Positions 42,165-51,661 of a stretch of 64,000 bases of DNA are shown piece by piece. Each line of letters begins with the position of its first letter. Positions within the stretch are counted from its first letter, which is position 1. Source of the DNA: an uncultured Tenacibaculum sp. (lineage in GTDB: Bacteria > Bacteroidota > Bacteroidia > Flavobacteriales > Flavobacteriaceae); the NCBI RefSeq assembly GCF_947502995.1, contig NZ_CANNBW010000010.1, positions 104,243 to 168,242 of the forward strand. The letters are read 5' to 3'. A program made the translations under genes and the position numbers. The notes below the pieces were generated by a model. That model did no database searches. It worked only from the letters and a program-made list of their open reading frames with translations, and was not told where the DNA came from.

Positions 42165-43913
42165 TTATTTTATTTCCATAATATAAGGCATTCTAGCTTG
42201 AATACCTTTTAGGTTTTTTAGTTCGTTAATTTTATTAAATAAACGATAGTTTTCATCGCCTAAAGCTTCTCTTAAAATTTCTTGTTTATTTACTTTTCCA
42301 AAAGGAGAAATATTAAACATCTCTTTAATGTCAGTTTTGTAATTCGGGTAGTTTTTAATTCTATAGTCACTATTTAATTCTGCTAATTGAGCAGCAGCAT
42401 TAATGGCATGATCTAATCCACCTAATTCATCAACTAAACCTTTTGAGATAGCTTCTTTTCCAGACCAAACTCTACCCTGAGCAACAGCGTCTACTTGTTC
42501 AAAAGTCATTTTTCTTCCTTGAGCTACTCTATTAACAAATGTCTTATAAATTTGTTCAACGCCTTCTTTAGTAACGTCGTAAAACTTTTTATTCATTGGT
42601 TCAAAAAGACTGTACTGAGCACTTTCGTTAGTTGAAACTTGCTCTGCATTTATTCCCATTTTCTTAGAAAGTTCATATGCATTTGGTAGTGCGCCAAATA
42701 CACCAATTGAACCAGTAATGGTTGTAGGTTCTGCTACAATTAAATCTGCGTTACAAGCGATATAATATCCACCAGAAGCTGCTAAATTACCCATTGATAC
42801 TACTAAAGGTTTTTCTTTTCTGGCTAACTCTAATTCTCTCCAAATTAAATCAGATGCTAATGCACTTCCACCAGGAGAGTTTACACGTAAAACAATTGCT
42901 TTAATGTTTTTGTCTTTAACAGCTTTTTTGATAGCTTCATTAATAATTCCTTGACCAATAACATCTTCATTTCCTTGTCCATACATGATTTGACCTTGAG
43001 CATAAATAACAGCTATTCGGTCTTTTGCTAATGAAGTTTTTCTACCTTTTCCAGACTTAATATAGTCTTGAATAGATATTGTAGCGTATTTACCATCTAC
43101 AGCAGCTTTTAACTTCTCTTCATACTCATCTTGATAAATAAAATTATCTATAAGTTTATTTGTTTTTGCTAATTCAGCATTTCTACCTTTAGAATTATCA
43201 GCTATACTGTTAACTTCTTCTTCAGTTATTTTTCTAGATTTACTAATATCTGCAGTGATTTCAGACCAAATAGACTTTAAGAAAGAAGTTGTTTGTTCAC
43301 GGTTAGCTTCACTCATTTTGTTGTCTAAGTAAGGTTCAACAGCACTTTTATATTTACCATGTCTAATAACTTCCATTTTCACTCCATACTTATCTTCAAA
43401 ATCTTTATAATATAAAATTTCAGTAGATAAACCAGTGAAGTCTATTTGTCCAACAGGATTTAAATAAACACTATCGGCTACAGAACTTAAATAGTAGTTT
43501 TTTTGAGTATATACATCGTTATAAGCATAAATGAATTTTCCTGATTCTTTAAACTCTTCAAGTTTTTTTCTAATTGCTTGAGTTTGGGCAAAACCAGCAT
43601 TTACAAAAGTTGAATTTAAACTGATTCCTTTAATGTTATCGTCTAGCTGTGCGTTATCTAATGCATTAAAAATTTTGTTTAAAGCTAATCTAGTTTCATC
43701 AAGTTCTAAAGCTTCTAAGATTGGGTTTTTTTCATCTGGAGCATAATCTTTAACAACAGCACTTAAATCAAGTTCTAAAATAGAATTTGATTTTACAACT
43801 ACAGTTTCTTGTTTTCCTGCTAAAGAAGCTATACCGATAAACAAAATAAAAATTAAAAATAGGCTAATAAAAAAACCTAAAATGGCGGCTAATAAGTTTC
43901 GTAAAAAATTCAT
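42165..43913 (-). CDS. sppA: Signal peptide peptidase SppA (67K type)
   Basis: Membrane-bound Ser/Lys protease that degrades cleaved signal peptides. The 582-residue protein has one N-terminal membrane helix and two tandem ClpP-like halves: the catalytic Lys in RHGKYKSAVEP in the first half and the catalytic Ser in GNLAASGGYYIA in the second. The start MNFLRNLL was chosen as the beginning of the anchor helix; an upstream ATG would add eight residues. Length fits the E. coli-type, double-domain SppA. Confidence 0.93.
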   Translation of the reverse strand: MNFLRNLLAAILGFFISLFLIFILFIGIASLAGKQETVVVKSNSILELDLSAVVKDYAPDEKNPILEALELDETRLALNKIFNALDNAQLDDNIKGISLNSTFVNAGFAQTQAIRKKLEEFKESGKFIYAYNDVYTQKNYYLSSVADSVYLNPVGQIDFTGLSTEILYYKDFEDKYGVKMEVIRHGKYKSAVEPYLDNKMSEANREQTTSFLKSIWSEITADISKSRKITEEEVNSIADNSKGRNAELAKTNKLIDNFIYQDEYEEKLKAAVDGKYATISIQDYIKSGKGRKTSLAKDRIAVIYAQGQIMYGQGNEDVIGQGIINEAIKKAVKDKNIKAIVLRVNSPGGSALASDLIWRELELARKEKPLVVSMGNLAASGGYYIACNADLIVAEPTTITGSIGVFGALPNAYELSKKMGINAEQVSTNESAQYSLFEPMNKKFYDVTKEGVEQIYKTFVNRVAQGRKMTFEQVDAVAQGRVWSGKEAISKGLVDELGGLDHAINAAAQLAELNSDYRIKNYPNYKTDIKEMFNISPFGKVNKQEILREALGDENYRLFNKINELKNLKGIQARMPYIMEIK

Positions 43914-43961
43914 TTTATTAATAATAATTGCGTGCAAATATACGCTTTTTAAGGTGGTTAA

Positions 43962-44372
43962 TTATCTCAATGTCATACGGTACTTTCGTTGAGCAAATTG
44001 AAAATAATTAAAGAGTTTGTAATTTACATCGTATCCGTAATTAATATTTGCATTGTAGTCTATAATATTCTGATAAATATTAGGATTAAATCTCGTTGGA
44101 TCTGAAACTCTAGAATTCCAAATTGGAACTAAAAAACGATTTCTGTTTTCTAAATAAGCTTGTGTGTAATAACCAACAGGTTGAGCTATTGTATTTAAAT
44201 ATTGATTAAAACCAATATCAAGAATTATAATTTCATATTCTAAACTATCATTTTTAATTACAACAGGTTCTTCCTTTATTTCTGAATTAGAAATTTTTTT
44301 TGGAGTATTACAATTACTTATAAAAAGAATAATTGCTAGCCCTAAAAAGATATAATAGAGTTTAGTTTTCAT
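43962..44372 (-). CDS. DUF6146-type lipoprotein
   Basis: The 136-residue lipoprotein has a lipobox ISNC (Cys21). The mature part ends in the pattern QAYLENRNRFLVPIWNSRV, IDYNANINYGYDVNYKLFNYF, which I associate with the uncharacterised DUF6146 family of Flavobacteria. It lies 48 bp upstream of sppA, on the same strand. Confidence 0.7.
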   Translation of the reverse strand: MKTKLYYIFLGLAIILFISNCNTPKKISNSEIKEEPVVIKNDSLEYEIIILDIGFNQYLNTIAQPVGYYTQAYLENRNRFLVPIWNSRVSDPTRFNPNIYQNIIDYNANINYGYDVNYKLFNYFQFAQRKYRMTLR

Positions 44373-44448
44373 ACAAAAATCGATTTACCCTATAAGATAC
44401 GAAAATTGAGAAGATGTCTTTAATTTTTAATTTGTTAATGTTTTGTTA

Positions 44449-46509
44449 TTAGTTAAATTCTACTTGGTTAAATAAGTTATTTAATGTGTTTTTAGATTTC
44501 TCTTTCCCGTCTTGTAACCAATTAAAGTATTCGTCCTCGTTAGGTGTATAACCAACAGGTGTGTTTAAAATTTGTTTTCCATCAGAACTCAATAAAACAT
44601 AGTAGGGTTGTGTGTTAGTTTTAAAGAATACAGTTTGGAAGTGTGACCATTTATGCCCGTAGTTAGAAAGTTGTCTTGTACCTCCATTAACTCTATTTAC
44701 TATAATTTGCTCTTCTTTAGGGAGTTCTTTTTTGTCATCAACATAAAGAGATATTAAAACATAGTCGTTTCGTAATACATTATCTATTTTTTCTGTAGGC
44801 CATACATGTTCTTCCATTTTTCTACAGTTTACACAAGCATAACCTGTAAAGTCTAACATGATTGGTTTATTTGTTTTTTTAGCGTAAGCTAAACCTTCTT
44901 TTAAATCTTTGAAACAAGTTAAATTATTTGGACATTCGTTAGGGTATATATAACTATAACCCACAGGTGGAGCTAAACCACTTAAAAGAGATAAAGATGA
45001 AAAAGTTTTTGTCTCTTTGTTTACCATAAATCCTGAAGCTAAATAAATTGTAAAAGCAGCTACTAAAATTCCGAAAGTTATTCTTGAGAAACCAATTTTT
45101 TGAAATGGAGAATCATGTGGAAATTTGATTAACCCAAATAAATATAAAGCTAAACCAGCGAAAATCAAGATCCATAAAATTAAGAAAGGTTCAATTTTTA
45201 AAATATTCCAGTGTGCTACTAAATCTGCATTAGATAAAAATTTAAATGCCAAGGCTAATTCTAAGAAACCTAAAACAACTTTAACAGTTGTCATCCAACC
45301 ACCAGATTTAGGTAGTGATTTTAACATGTTCGGGAACATTGCGAAAAGAGTAAAAGGAAGTCCTAATGCAACTCCAAAACCAGCCATCCCAGAAGTTAAT
45401 TGCCAAGCACCACCATCAGAAGATAAAGAACCTGCTAGTAAAGAACCTAAAATAGGTCCAGTACATGAAAATGAAACTATAGCTAAAGTTAATGCCATAA
45501 AGAATACACCGATTATCCCTCCGGAATTTTCTCCTTCAGTAGTTTTATTAGTCCAGCTACTAGGTAATGTAAGTTCATAAAAACCAAAAAATGATCCAGC
45601 AAAGAAAACAAATACAATAAAGAAGATAACGTTTAGCCAAACATTAGTTGAAATTTCGTTTAAAATATCTGGATTGATAGAGTCTAATAAATGGAATGGA
45701 ACACTTAATAATAAGTATACGGCTAATATAAAGAATCCATATAAAAGTGCTTTAGAAATTCCAGAGCCTTTAGAGCTATCTTTTTTAGTAAAAAAGCTAA
45801 CAGTAAGAGGAATCATAGGGAAAACACAAGGAGTTAATAATGCAAGTAAACCTCCTAAAAAACCTAAACCGAAAATACTAAATAAAGAAGAGTTGTCATT
45901 TTTTTTCTCAATAGTAGTATTGTCATTTGTTGCTCCTACAGCATTTAAATCAACAGAAGGTTCTCTAATATCGTTGCTAGATAGACCATATAACATTTCG
46001 GTAGCTTCATCATTACTTAAATCTGCTACTTTAACTGCTTTTTTTCCGGCAGAAGCTTTACTTTTTTCAGAAGTGAAGAAAGTTAAATCTTCAGATCGAG
46101 GAGGCAAACAACGAGTATCATTACAGACCATAAATTGAACATTAGCTTCAATTTTAGCATCTTCTTTAAGTAAACGTATTTTTTGTTTGAATGTAGCTTT
46201 ATTTGCAAAGTACTTAATTTGCATTTTAAACACTTTATCATCTTCTGTAATTCCTTTCTCTTCAGAAGTTTTTCCTACAAGTTCGTAACTATCGTTAGGA
46301 GTAAAAGAAAATATAGTTGGTCTTGGTCCTCCTTTAGGAATGTCTTGTGCGTATAAGTGCCATCCGCTATCAATTGTGGCAGTAGAAATTAAATAATATT
46401 CGTTGTCAGATATTTTTTCAGTTTTTGTTTTCCATTTTACTGGATCTAAGATTTGCGAAAAACCAACATAACTGATTAATATAGCGAATAGAAAAAAAGC
46501 TTTTTTCAT
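44449..46509 (-). CDS. dsbD: Thiol:disulfide interchange protein DsbD
   Basis: Carries electrons from cytoplasmic thioredoxin to the periplasm. The 686-residue protein has a signal peptide, an N-terminal DsbD-alpha domain with the Cys pair in CNDTRCLPP (about residue 130), an eight-helix DsbD-beta membrane domain with Cys in TPCVFPMIP and FSCTGPILG, and a C-terminal thioredoxin domain with YACVNCRKME. Length and order are those of full DsbD. Its start region overlaps the upstream, unused extension of tag. Confidence 0.93.
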   Translation of the reverse strand: MKKAFFLFAILISYVGFSQILDPVKWKTKTEKISDNEYYLISTATIDSGWHLYAQDIPKGGPRPTIFSFTPNDSYELVGKTSEEKGITEDDKVFKMQIKYFANKATFKQKIRLLKEDAKIEANVQFMVCNDTRCLPPRSEDLTFFTSEKSKASAGKKAVKVADLSNDEATEMLYGLSSNDIREPSVDLNAVGATNDNTTIEKKNDNSSLFSIFGLGFLGGLLALLTPCVFPMIPLTVSFFTKKDSSKGSGISKALLYGFFILAVYLLLSVPFHLLDSINPDILNEISTNVWLNVIFFIVFVFFAGSFFGFYELTLPSSWTNKTTEGENSGGIIGVFFMALTLAIVSFSCTGPILGSLLAGSLSSDGGAWQLTSGMAGFGVALGLPFTLFAMFPNMLKSLPKSGGWMTTVKVVLGFLELALAFKFLSNADLVAHWNILKIEPFLILWILIFAGLALYLFGLIKFPHDSPFQKIGFSRITFGILVAAFTIYLASGFMVNKETKTFSSLSLLSGLAPPVGYSYIYPNECPNNLTCFKDLKEGLAYAKKTNKPIMLDFTGYACVNCRKMEEHVWPTEKIDNVLRNDYVLISLYVDDKKELPKEEQIIVNRVNGGTRQLSNYGHKWSHFQTVFFKTNTQPYYVLLSSDGKQILNTPVGYTPNEDEYFNWLQDGKEKSKNTLNNLFNQVEFN

Positions 46510-46604
46510 TGTGTTTTAAATTTGTAGCTACAATTTGTAAAAATAACTTTTTTCAAATAATAGACTTGTCCCTGTTTTTGTTAAATTTAAAACAAATTTT
46601 AACA

Positions 46605-47165
46605 ATGAAAAAACGTTGCTTTTGGGTTAGTAATGATCCATTATATATTGAATATCATGATAAAGAATGGGGAGTTCCTGTTTACGATGATGAAACATTA
46701 TTTGAGTTTTTGCTTTTAGAATCTTTTCAAGCAGGTTTAAGTTGGATTACCATTTTGAAAAAGAGAGAGAATTTTAGGAAAGCTTTTGATGGTTTTGATT
46801 ATAAGAAGATTGCAAATTATAATGAAGATAAATTCAATGAATTAATAGTAAATGAAGGGATTATAAGGAATAAATTGAAAATTAAAGCAGCAATAACTAA
46901 TGCGAAAGCTTTTATTGAAGTTCAAAAAGAATATGGTTCTTTTTCTAAATATATTTGGGGTTTCTTTAATGGAAAACCAATAAAGAATAATTTTAAAACT
47001 AGAGAAGAAGTTCCAGCAACTACACCCTTGTCTGATGAAATATCAAAAGCACTTAAAAAAAGAGGTTTTAAATTTGTAGGATCAACAATTATTTATGCTT
47101 TTATGCAAGCAACAGGTATGGTAAACGATCATACAACAGATTGTTTCAGGTATAATGAAGTTTAA
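46605..47165 (+). CDS. tag: DNA-3-methyladenine glycosylase I
   Basis: Removes 3-methyladenine from alkylated DNA. The 186-residue protein begins MKKRCFWVSNDPLYIEYHD, with the zinc Cys and His near the N-terminus, and ends NDHTTDCFRY, with the other zinc His and Cys. The glutamate of ESFQAGLSW is the base-recognition residue of the HhH fold. The start was placed at this conserved N-terminus, not at an ATG 96 bases upstream. Confidence 0.93.
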   Translation: MKKRCFWVSNDPLYIEYHDKEWGVPVYDDETLFEFLLLESFQAGLSWITILKKRENFRKAFDGFDYKKIANYNEDKFNELIVNEGIIRNKLKIKAAITNAKAFIEVQKEYGSFSKYIWGFFNGKPIKNNFKTREEVPATTPLSDEISKALKKRGFKFVGSTIIYAFMQATGMVNDHTTDCFRYNEV

Positions 47166-47186
47166 ATGAATAATATGTTAAAGATA

Positions 47187-48104
47187 ATGGCTAAAAAAAC
47201 TAAAGATCCAGGATTTGGTTATAAATCAGCTAAAAATGTAAAAGGAACTATCAATAAAGATGGAAGTTCTAATATTATTCATATCAATCGTAAGTTTGGT
47301 GTCGATGATTTATATAGTTTTTTTATCAGTTTAACTTGGTTTCAGTTTTTTATTATAGTCATTCTTAGTTATACGGTATTAAATATTTTCTTCGGAATTA
47401 TATATATACTCATCGGAATAGAACAAATAACACCATCTACAGGAGATACTTTTAGAGATTTTCTAAATGGTTTTTTCTTTAGTGCTCAAACCTTAACAAC
47501 TGTTGGTTACGGAGGAATTGCTCCGAAAGGATTAACAGCTAATGTTATTGCTGCCTTTGAAGCTTTAATTGGTTTGGTGAGTTTCGCTTTTGTAACAGGA
47601 TTACTTTATGGTCGATTTTCTAGACCTAAAGCAGCTATTCGTTTTAGTAAAAATTTAATCGTTAGAGAATTTAATGGAGGTAGAGCTTTAATGTTTCGAT
47701 TAATGAATAGCCGAAAAACAATAATGATTGAACCGAAAGTGACGGTAACATTATCTTTAAATCAGAAAGATGAAAACGGTCAGTACAAAAGAAGTTTTTT
47801 CGCTTTAGATTTAGAGCGTAATAAAATTATGTATTTACCTACAGTGTGGACAGTCGTTCACATCATAGATGAAAAAAGCCCGTTATATGATTTGTCTAAT
47901 GAAGAAATTAAAAATTTAGATGCTGGTTTGTATATATTAATTCAATATCACGAAGAATCGTTTGGGCAAACAGTATATCAAGCAACATCTTACAAATTTT
48001 CACAAGTAGAAACGGATGTAAAATATGCTCCATCTTCTGGATTTGATGAAGAAGGATATACGGTTCTAGATCACGATAAACTTAGTGATGTAGAAAAACT
48101 TTAA
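47187..48104 (+). CDS. Inward-rectifier (Kir/KirBac-like) potassium channel
   Basis: The 305-residue channel has a slide helix near residue 35, two membrane helices, the selectivity filter LTTVGYGG and a C-terminal Ig-like cytoplasmic domain (about 150-290: LMFRLMNSRKTIMIEPKVTVTL) as in eukaryotic Kir channels and KirBac. It is one of the rare bacterial families with this domain. The gene starts right after the tag stop codon; ATGs at 47166 and 47187 are both possible, and MAKKTKDPGFGY is preferred. Gating ligand is unknown. Confidence 0.9.
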   Translation: MAKKTKDPGFGYKSAKNVKGTINKDGSSNIIHINRKFGVDDLYSFFISLTWFQFFIIVILSYTVLNIFFGIIYILIGIEQITPSTGDTFRDFLNGFFFSAQTLTTVGYGGIAPKGLTANVIAAFEALIGLVSFAFVTGLLYGRFSRPKAAIRFSKNLIVREFNGGRALMFRLMNSRKTIMIEPKVTVTLSLNQKDENGQYKRSFFALDLERNKIMYLPTVWTVVHIIDEKSPLYDLSNEEIKNLDAGLYILIQYHEESFGQTVYQATSYKFSQVETDVKYAPSSGFDEEGYTVLDHDKLSDVEKL

Positions 48105-48292
48105 CCTCTTACTAAATATTTCGAAAGAAATAAAAGACCTATAGTAACTATAATTCCAATAGCAACATAAAGAGCTGCGTTTTGATAATATTTTTTATTG
48201 TTTTTAGCATCTTTTTTATAACTAAATATCATTAACGCAGTAAAAGCAATAATAAAGAATGCGGCAAAAATTATTCTACCTGTAGTAAACAT
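48101..48292 (-). CDS. Small two-helix membrane protein
   Basis: The 63-residue protein has two hydrophobic segments (FAAFFIIAFTALMIFSY and AIGIIVTIGLLFLSKYL) joined by a basic hairpin with DAKNNKKYY. No family is known to me beyond small flavobacterial membrane proteins of this layout. The start MFTTGRIIF was preferred; a longer reading adds seven residues. It overlaps the convergent channel gene by 4 bp. Confidence 0.6.
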   Translation of the reverse strand: MFTTGRIIFAAFFIIAFTALMIFSYKKDAKNNKKYYQNAALYVAIGIIVTIGLLFLSKYLVRG

Positions 48293-48379
48293 TTTAGAAG
48301 CTATAATTAGCATAAAATCGTGTGTTAAATATATTAGAGTGTGTACAATCTTTGTACATTTAACAAAAGTACTAAATAA

Positions 48380-49060
48380 ATGAAAAAAAAGAATTTAATT
48401 GTTTTTGATATTGATGATACATTAACAAGTAGTGAAAAAAAGCATACAGATTCATTGCTTTTTGCTATGGATAATATGGGGATTAAAAATGTAGATACAG
48501 ATTGGCGAAATTATGCTAACGCTACAGATAGTTATATCGTTAAAAAAAATTTTGAAAGAGTTTTTCAGAAAGATTTCTCTTTAGAATTACTTGAAGATTT
48601 TGAAAAAGTAATGACAGATCATTTTGTTACATATCCTGATTCAAAAGAGGTTTTAGGAGCAAAAAAGATTGTAGATTTTTTTGAGAAAGAAACCAATTAC
48701 GGAGTTTGTTTTGCTACAGGTTCATTATTTCAGCCTGCATTATTAAAGTTAGAACAAGCTGGAATAATATTTTCTCAAGACGTTTTAGAAACCTCAAATC
48801 AAATTTATACAAGAGAAGGAATTGTTTCTTCTGCTATAGATAAAGCAAAGAAGTATTATGATGTAACAGATTTCGATCATGTTATATCTTTTGGCGATGG
48901 CTTATGGGATGTTACTACAGCAGAAAATTTAGGTTTACACTTTGTTGGAGTAAATAAGAGAAATGTTGAAGATTTTAAAAAACAAAATGTATTGTATCAC
49001 ATTGAAGATTGGACAAGCTTCGATTTGAATAGAGCAGAAGAAATATTTAAAATAAACTAA
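48380..49060 (+). CDS. HAD-superfamily hydrolase
   Basis: The 226-residue phosphatase-like protein has HAD motif I FDIDDTLTSSE, motif II FATGSLFQP and motif IV SFGDGLWDV, with a helical cap of about 80 residues. Phosphoglycolate- or nucleotide-type substrates are usual for this form; the substrate cannot be told. It is followed after 18 bp by a MazG-like gene, so the two are likely one transcript. Confidence 0.88.
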   Translation: MKKKNLIVFDIDDTLTSSEKKHTDSLLFAMDNMGIKNVDTDWRNYANATDSYIVKKNFERVFQKDFSLELLEDFEKVMTDHFVTYPDSKEVLGAKKIVDFFEKETNYGVCFATGSLFQPALLKLEQAGIIFSQDVLETSNQIYTREGIVSSAIDKAKKYYDVTDFDHVISFGDGLWDVTTAENLGLHFVGVNKRNVEDFKKQNVLYHIEDWTSFDLNRAEEIFKIN

Positions 49061-49078
49061 AAACAAGAATCAAATTAA

Positions 49079-49465
49079 ATGAAAGATAAAATTCAAGCAG
49101 TAAAAGAGTTTCATACAGCTTTTGGTTTAGGTATGAATGAAAGTCCTAAAGTTGATATAGGAGATGATAGAAAATTACTTCGTTTTAATTTAATGAAAGA
49201 AGAAAACGAAGAATATTTAGAAGCTGTACAAAATAACGATTTAGTTGAGACAGCAGATGCTTTAGGTGATATGTTGTATATTTTATGTGGTACAATAATA
49301 GAGCATGGAATGCAATATAAAATCGAGGAAGTTTTTAATGAAATTCAACGAAGTAATATGAGTAAATTAGGAGAAGACGGAAAACCTATTTACAAAGAAG
49401 ATGGTAAAGTATTAAAAGGGCCAAATTATTTTAAGCCAGATATTAAAGCTATTTTAGATAAATAA
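49079..49465 (+). CDS. MazG-like / phosphoribosyl-ATP pyrophosphohydrolase-fold NTP pyrophosphohydrolase
   Basis: The 128-residue all-helical NTP pyrophosphatase has the metal-binding motifs KEENEEYLEA and ETADALGDMLYILCG. It is shorter than HisE and lacks any his context, so a house-cleaning nucleotide pyrophosphatase (MazG/dUTPase-like) is more likely than histidine biosynthesis. It lies 18 bp after the HAD gene. Confidence 0.8.
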   Translation: MKDKIQAVKEFHTAFGLGMNESPKVDIGDDRKLLRFNLMKEENEEYLEAVQNNDLVETADALGDMLYILCGTIIEHGMQYKIEEVFNEIQRSNMSKLGEDGKPIYKEDGKVLKGPNYFKPDIKAILDK

Positions 49466-49481
49466 AATAATAGTAAAGGGC

Positions 49482-50399
49482 TTATTGATTCATTTCTTCA
49501 CTAATGTCTGGAGCAGACATTTTTTTCAGTGTTTCTTTAAGCTCTTCAACACTTCCAACCATTTTTTCAATATATCCTTCTTCATCAATTATTAAATGTG
49601 TTGGAAAATGAGAAATTTCCATTTCATTCTCAATAAAGTCTCTTTGATTTGGAATTACAGGATATCTAAACTCATTTTTAATTAAAAAACTTTTAAGGTC
49701 ACTTGGATCATCGAATGCTAAACTTAAAAATATAACATCTTCATAAGCTTCGTATTCGTCATATAAATTGTTTAACTCTTTAAATTCTTTAATACTAGCA
49801 TTATCATCCATATACCAACACTTCATGATAATAATTTTTTCTTTAGTGTTTTCGGTAGTAAACTTAGTTCCGTTTAAATCTGTGAAATTAAATTCAGGAA
49901 GTCTAGTTCCTTCTTTTGTATAATAAGAATATATAATTTTTGAAGTGTCTTTTATAGATTCAGAAATTTCGTTTTGAGAATCATCTAAACTATATAGTTG
50001 ATACATTTCTTCTCCAGATAATAACTTTATTGGCGCATAATCTCCAGAAGTTAAGTTAGATAAAAAATCTCCTTTATCTATTTCTTCCCCATCAGGATTT
50101 AAAGCAATAAAATTACTAGATAAATCAATGTTTTCTTTGAAGTAGTCTTTCCAGTTTTCCTTAGAAGCTAAATAATTGTCTAAATCTTCAGGAAACATTT
50201 CATTGTCAATAGCATTTGTATTGTTATCAGAAGGTGTATCATCTGAATTTACTTCATTGTTATCATCAACAACAGCCGAAGACTCATCCGCAATAGAAGT
50301 TATGATGTCTTTTTTAGGGACAAAAACACTATCTAATACATAATAAGTAATGCCGAATCCAGCCGCTATGGTAACGATCGAAATGATAAGATTTTTCAT
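49482..50399 (-). CDS. Membrane-anchored thioredoxin-fold protein without CxxC
   Basis: The 305-residue protein has an N-terminal signal-anchor (about 5-22), a disordered Asp/Asn/Ser linker and a C-terminal TlpA/redoxin-like domain: FTDLNGTKFTTEN, IIIMKCWYMDDNASIKE, FLSLAFDDP, ISHFPTHLIIDEEG with the cis-Pro. At the active-site position only one Cys remains (CWYMDD instead of WCxxC), so ordinary disulfide exchange is not possible. A 1-Cys or binding role is inferred. It faces the outside of the inner membrane. Confidence 0.85.
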   Translation of the reverse strand: MKNLIISIVTIAAGFGITYYVLDSVFVPKKDIITSIADESSAVVDDNNEVNSDDTPSDNNTNAIDNEMFPEDLDNYLASKENWKDYFKENIDLSSNFIALNPDGEEIDKGDFLSNLTSGDYAPIKLLSGEEMYQLYSLDDSQNEISESIKDTSKIIYSYYTKEGTRLPEFNFTDLNGTKFTTENTKEKIIIMKCWYMDDNASIKEFKELNNLYDEYEAYEDVIFLSLAFDDPSDLKSFLIKNEFRYPVIPNQRDFIENEMEISHFPTHLIIDEEGYIEKMVGSVEELKETLKKMSAPDISEEMNQ

Positions 50400-50478
50400 A
50401 CTAATAACACCTAATGCTTTTAAACAAATATATAAAAAGCAAGGGGAATGTTAAAAAATTGTTACTTATAATCAGGGA

Positions 50479-51543
50479 TTAACTAATTTTTAATCTCCAA
50501 TTATGTACATCCTCATCAAGATTATATTGAATGTTAGTTAGTTTTTCTTTAAAAAGAGAAGCATAAGATTTTTCAATTTTAGGTAAATCGTAAGATTCTC
50601 CTTTGTGACTAAAACCAATAATTGGATTTATTACTGTTGCAGTACCAGTTCCAAAAATTTCTAATAAAGCATTGTTGTTTGCTGCTTCTTTAATTTCAGC
50701 TACAGAAACTCTTCGAACTTCAACTTCTATGTTGTTATCTTGAGCTAGCTGAATTACAGATTTTCGCGTAATTCCGTCTAAAATACGGTCATTGTTAGGC
50801 GCAGTAACTAGTTTATCATTAATTCTAAAGAAAACATTCATAGTTCCTGCTTCTTCTAAATATTCATGCGTGTTAGCGTCTGTCCAAATAATTTGTTGGA
50901 ATCCTTTTTCGTGAGCTAATTTTGTTGGGTAAAACTGAGCTGCGTAATTTCCAGCAGCTTTTGCAAAACCAACTCCACCATCAGCAGCTCTACTGTATTC
51001 TTCAGCAATTAAAACACGAACTTCACCCGCATAATATGCTTGAGCAGGAGAAAGTATAATCATAAATTTATATTCATTAGCTGGAGAAGCAGAAATAGCT
51101 GGCTGTGTAGCAATTACAAAAGGACGGATATACATAGAGTTCCCTTTTCCTTTTTTAATCCAATCTTTTTCTAAATTTAATAACTGAGCTAAGCCATCCA
51201 TGAAATATTCTTTTGGGAATTCTGGAATAGCTAAACGGCTAGAAGATTTATTAATTCGTTTGAAATTTTCCTCTGGTCTAAATAAAAAGATATCATCATT
51301 TTCATCTTTGTAGGCTTTCATACCTTCAAAAACAGCTTGCCCATAATGAAATACTCTCGCAGATGGAGCAACAGAAATATTACCATAAGGTTTTATTTCT
51401 GGAGTTTGCCATTCTCCATCTTTATATTCGCATTCAAACATATAGTCTGTAAAGACAGTACCAAAAGATAAATTATTAAAATCTACACTATCAATTTTAG
51501 AATTTTGTATTGGGGTAACTTTAATGTTTGAAGAAGAGCTCAT
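50479..51543 (-). CDS. ilvE: Branched-chain amino acid aminotransferase
   Basis: PLP fold-type IV enzyme that transaminates Val, Leu and Ile keto acids. The 354-residue protein has VFEGMKAYKD, the PLP Lys in YAAQFYPTKLAHEKGFQQI, and the LEEAGTMNVFF and GTGTATVINPI motifs. The start MSSSSNIKV was chosen over an upstream ATG that would add 26 unconserved residues and cover the divergent promoter. No ilv or leu genes are adjacent. Confidence 0.93.
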   Translation of the reverse strand: MSSSSNIKVTPIQNSKIDSVDFNNLSFGTVFTDYMFECEYKDGEWQTPEIKPYGNISVAPSARVFHYGQAVFEGMKAYKDENDDIFLFRPEENFKRINKSSSRLAIPEFPKEYFMDGLAQLLNLEKDWIKKGKGNSMYIRPFVIATQPAISASPANEYKFMIILSPAQAYYAGEVRVLIAEEYSRAADGGVGFAKAAGNYAAQFYPTKLAHEKGFQQIIWTDANTHEYLEEAGTMNVFFRINDKLVTAPNNDRILDGITRKSVIQLAQDNNIEVEVRRVSVAEIKEAANNNALLEIFGTGTATVINPIIGFSHKGESYDLPKIEKSYASLFKEKLTNIQYNLDEDVHNWRLKIS

Positions 51544-51661
51544 AAAATAAATTTTTAGGTACGCTAAATTACAAAATAGAGCGCACTTAAATTCTAATTC
51601 AGGAAAGGAAAAAATACTCAAAATTGTATCTTTGCATCAAACTATGTTCAAATTATTGTAA

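Noticed and set aside
45125..46138. Two open frames of about 150 codons on the plus strand
   Set aside because: Antisense to dsbD, rich in Lys/Pro/Ala in the manner of reversed membrane-protein codons; no family features.
49079..49465. hisE (phosphoribosyl-ATP pyrophosphatase)
   Set aside because: Longer than HisE, different neighbourhood and no other his genes; a MazG-like nucleotide pyrophosphatase fits better.
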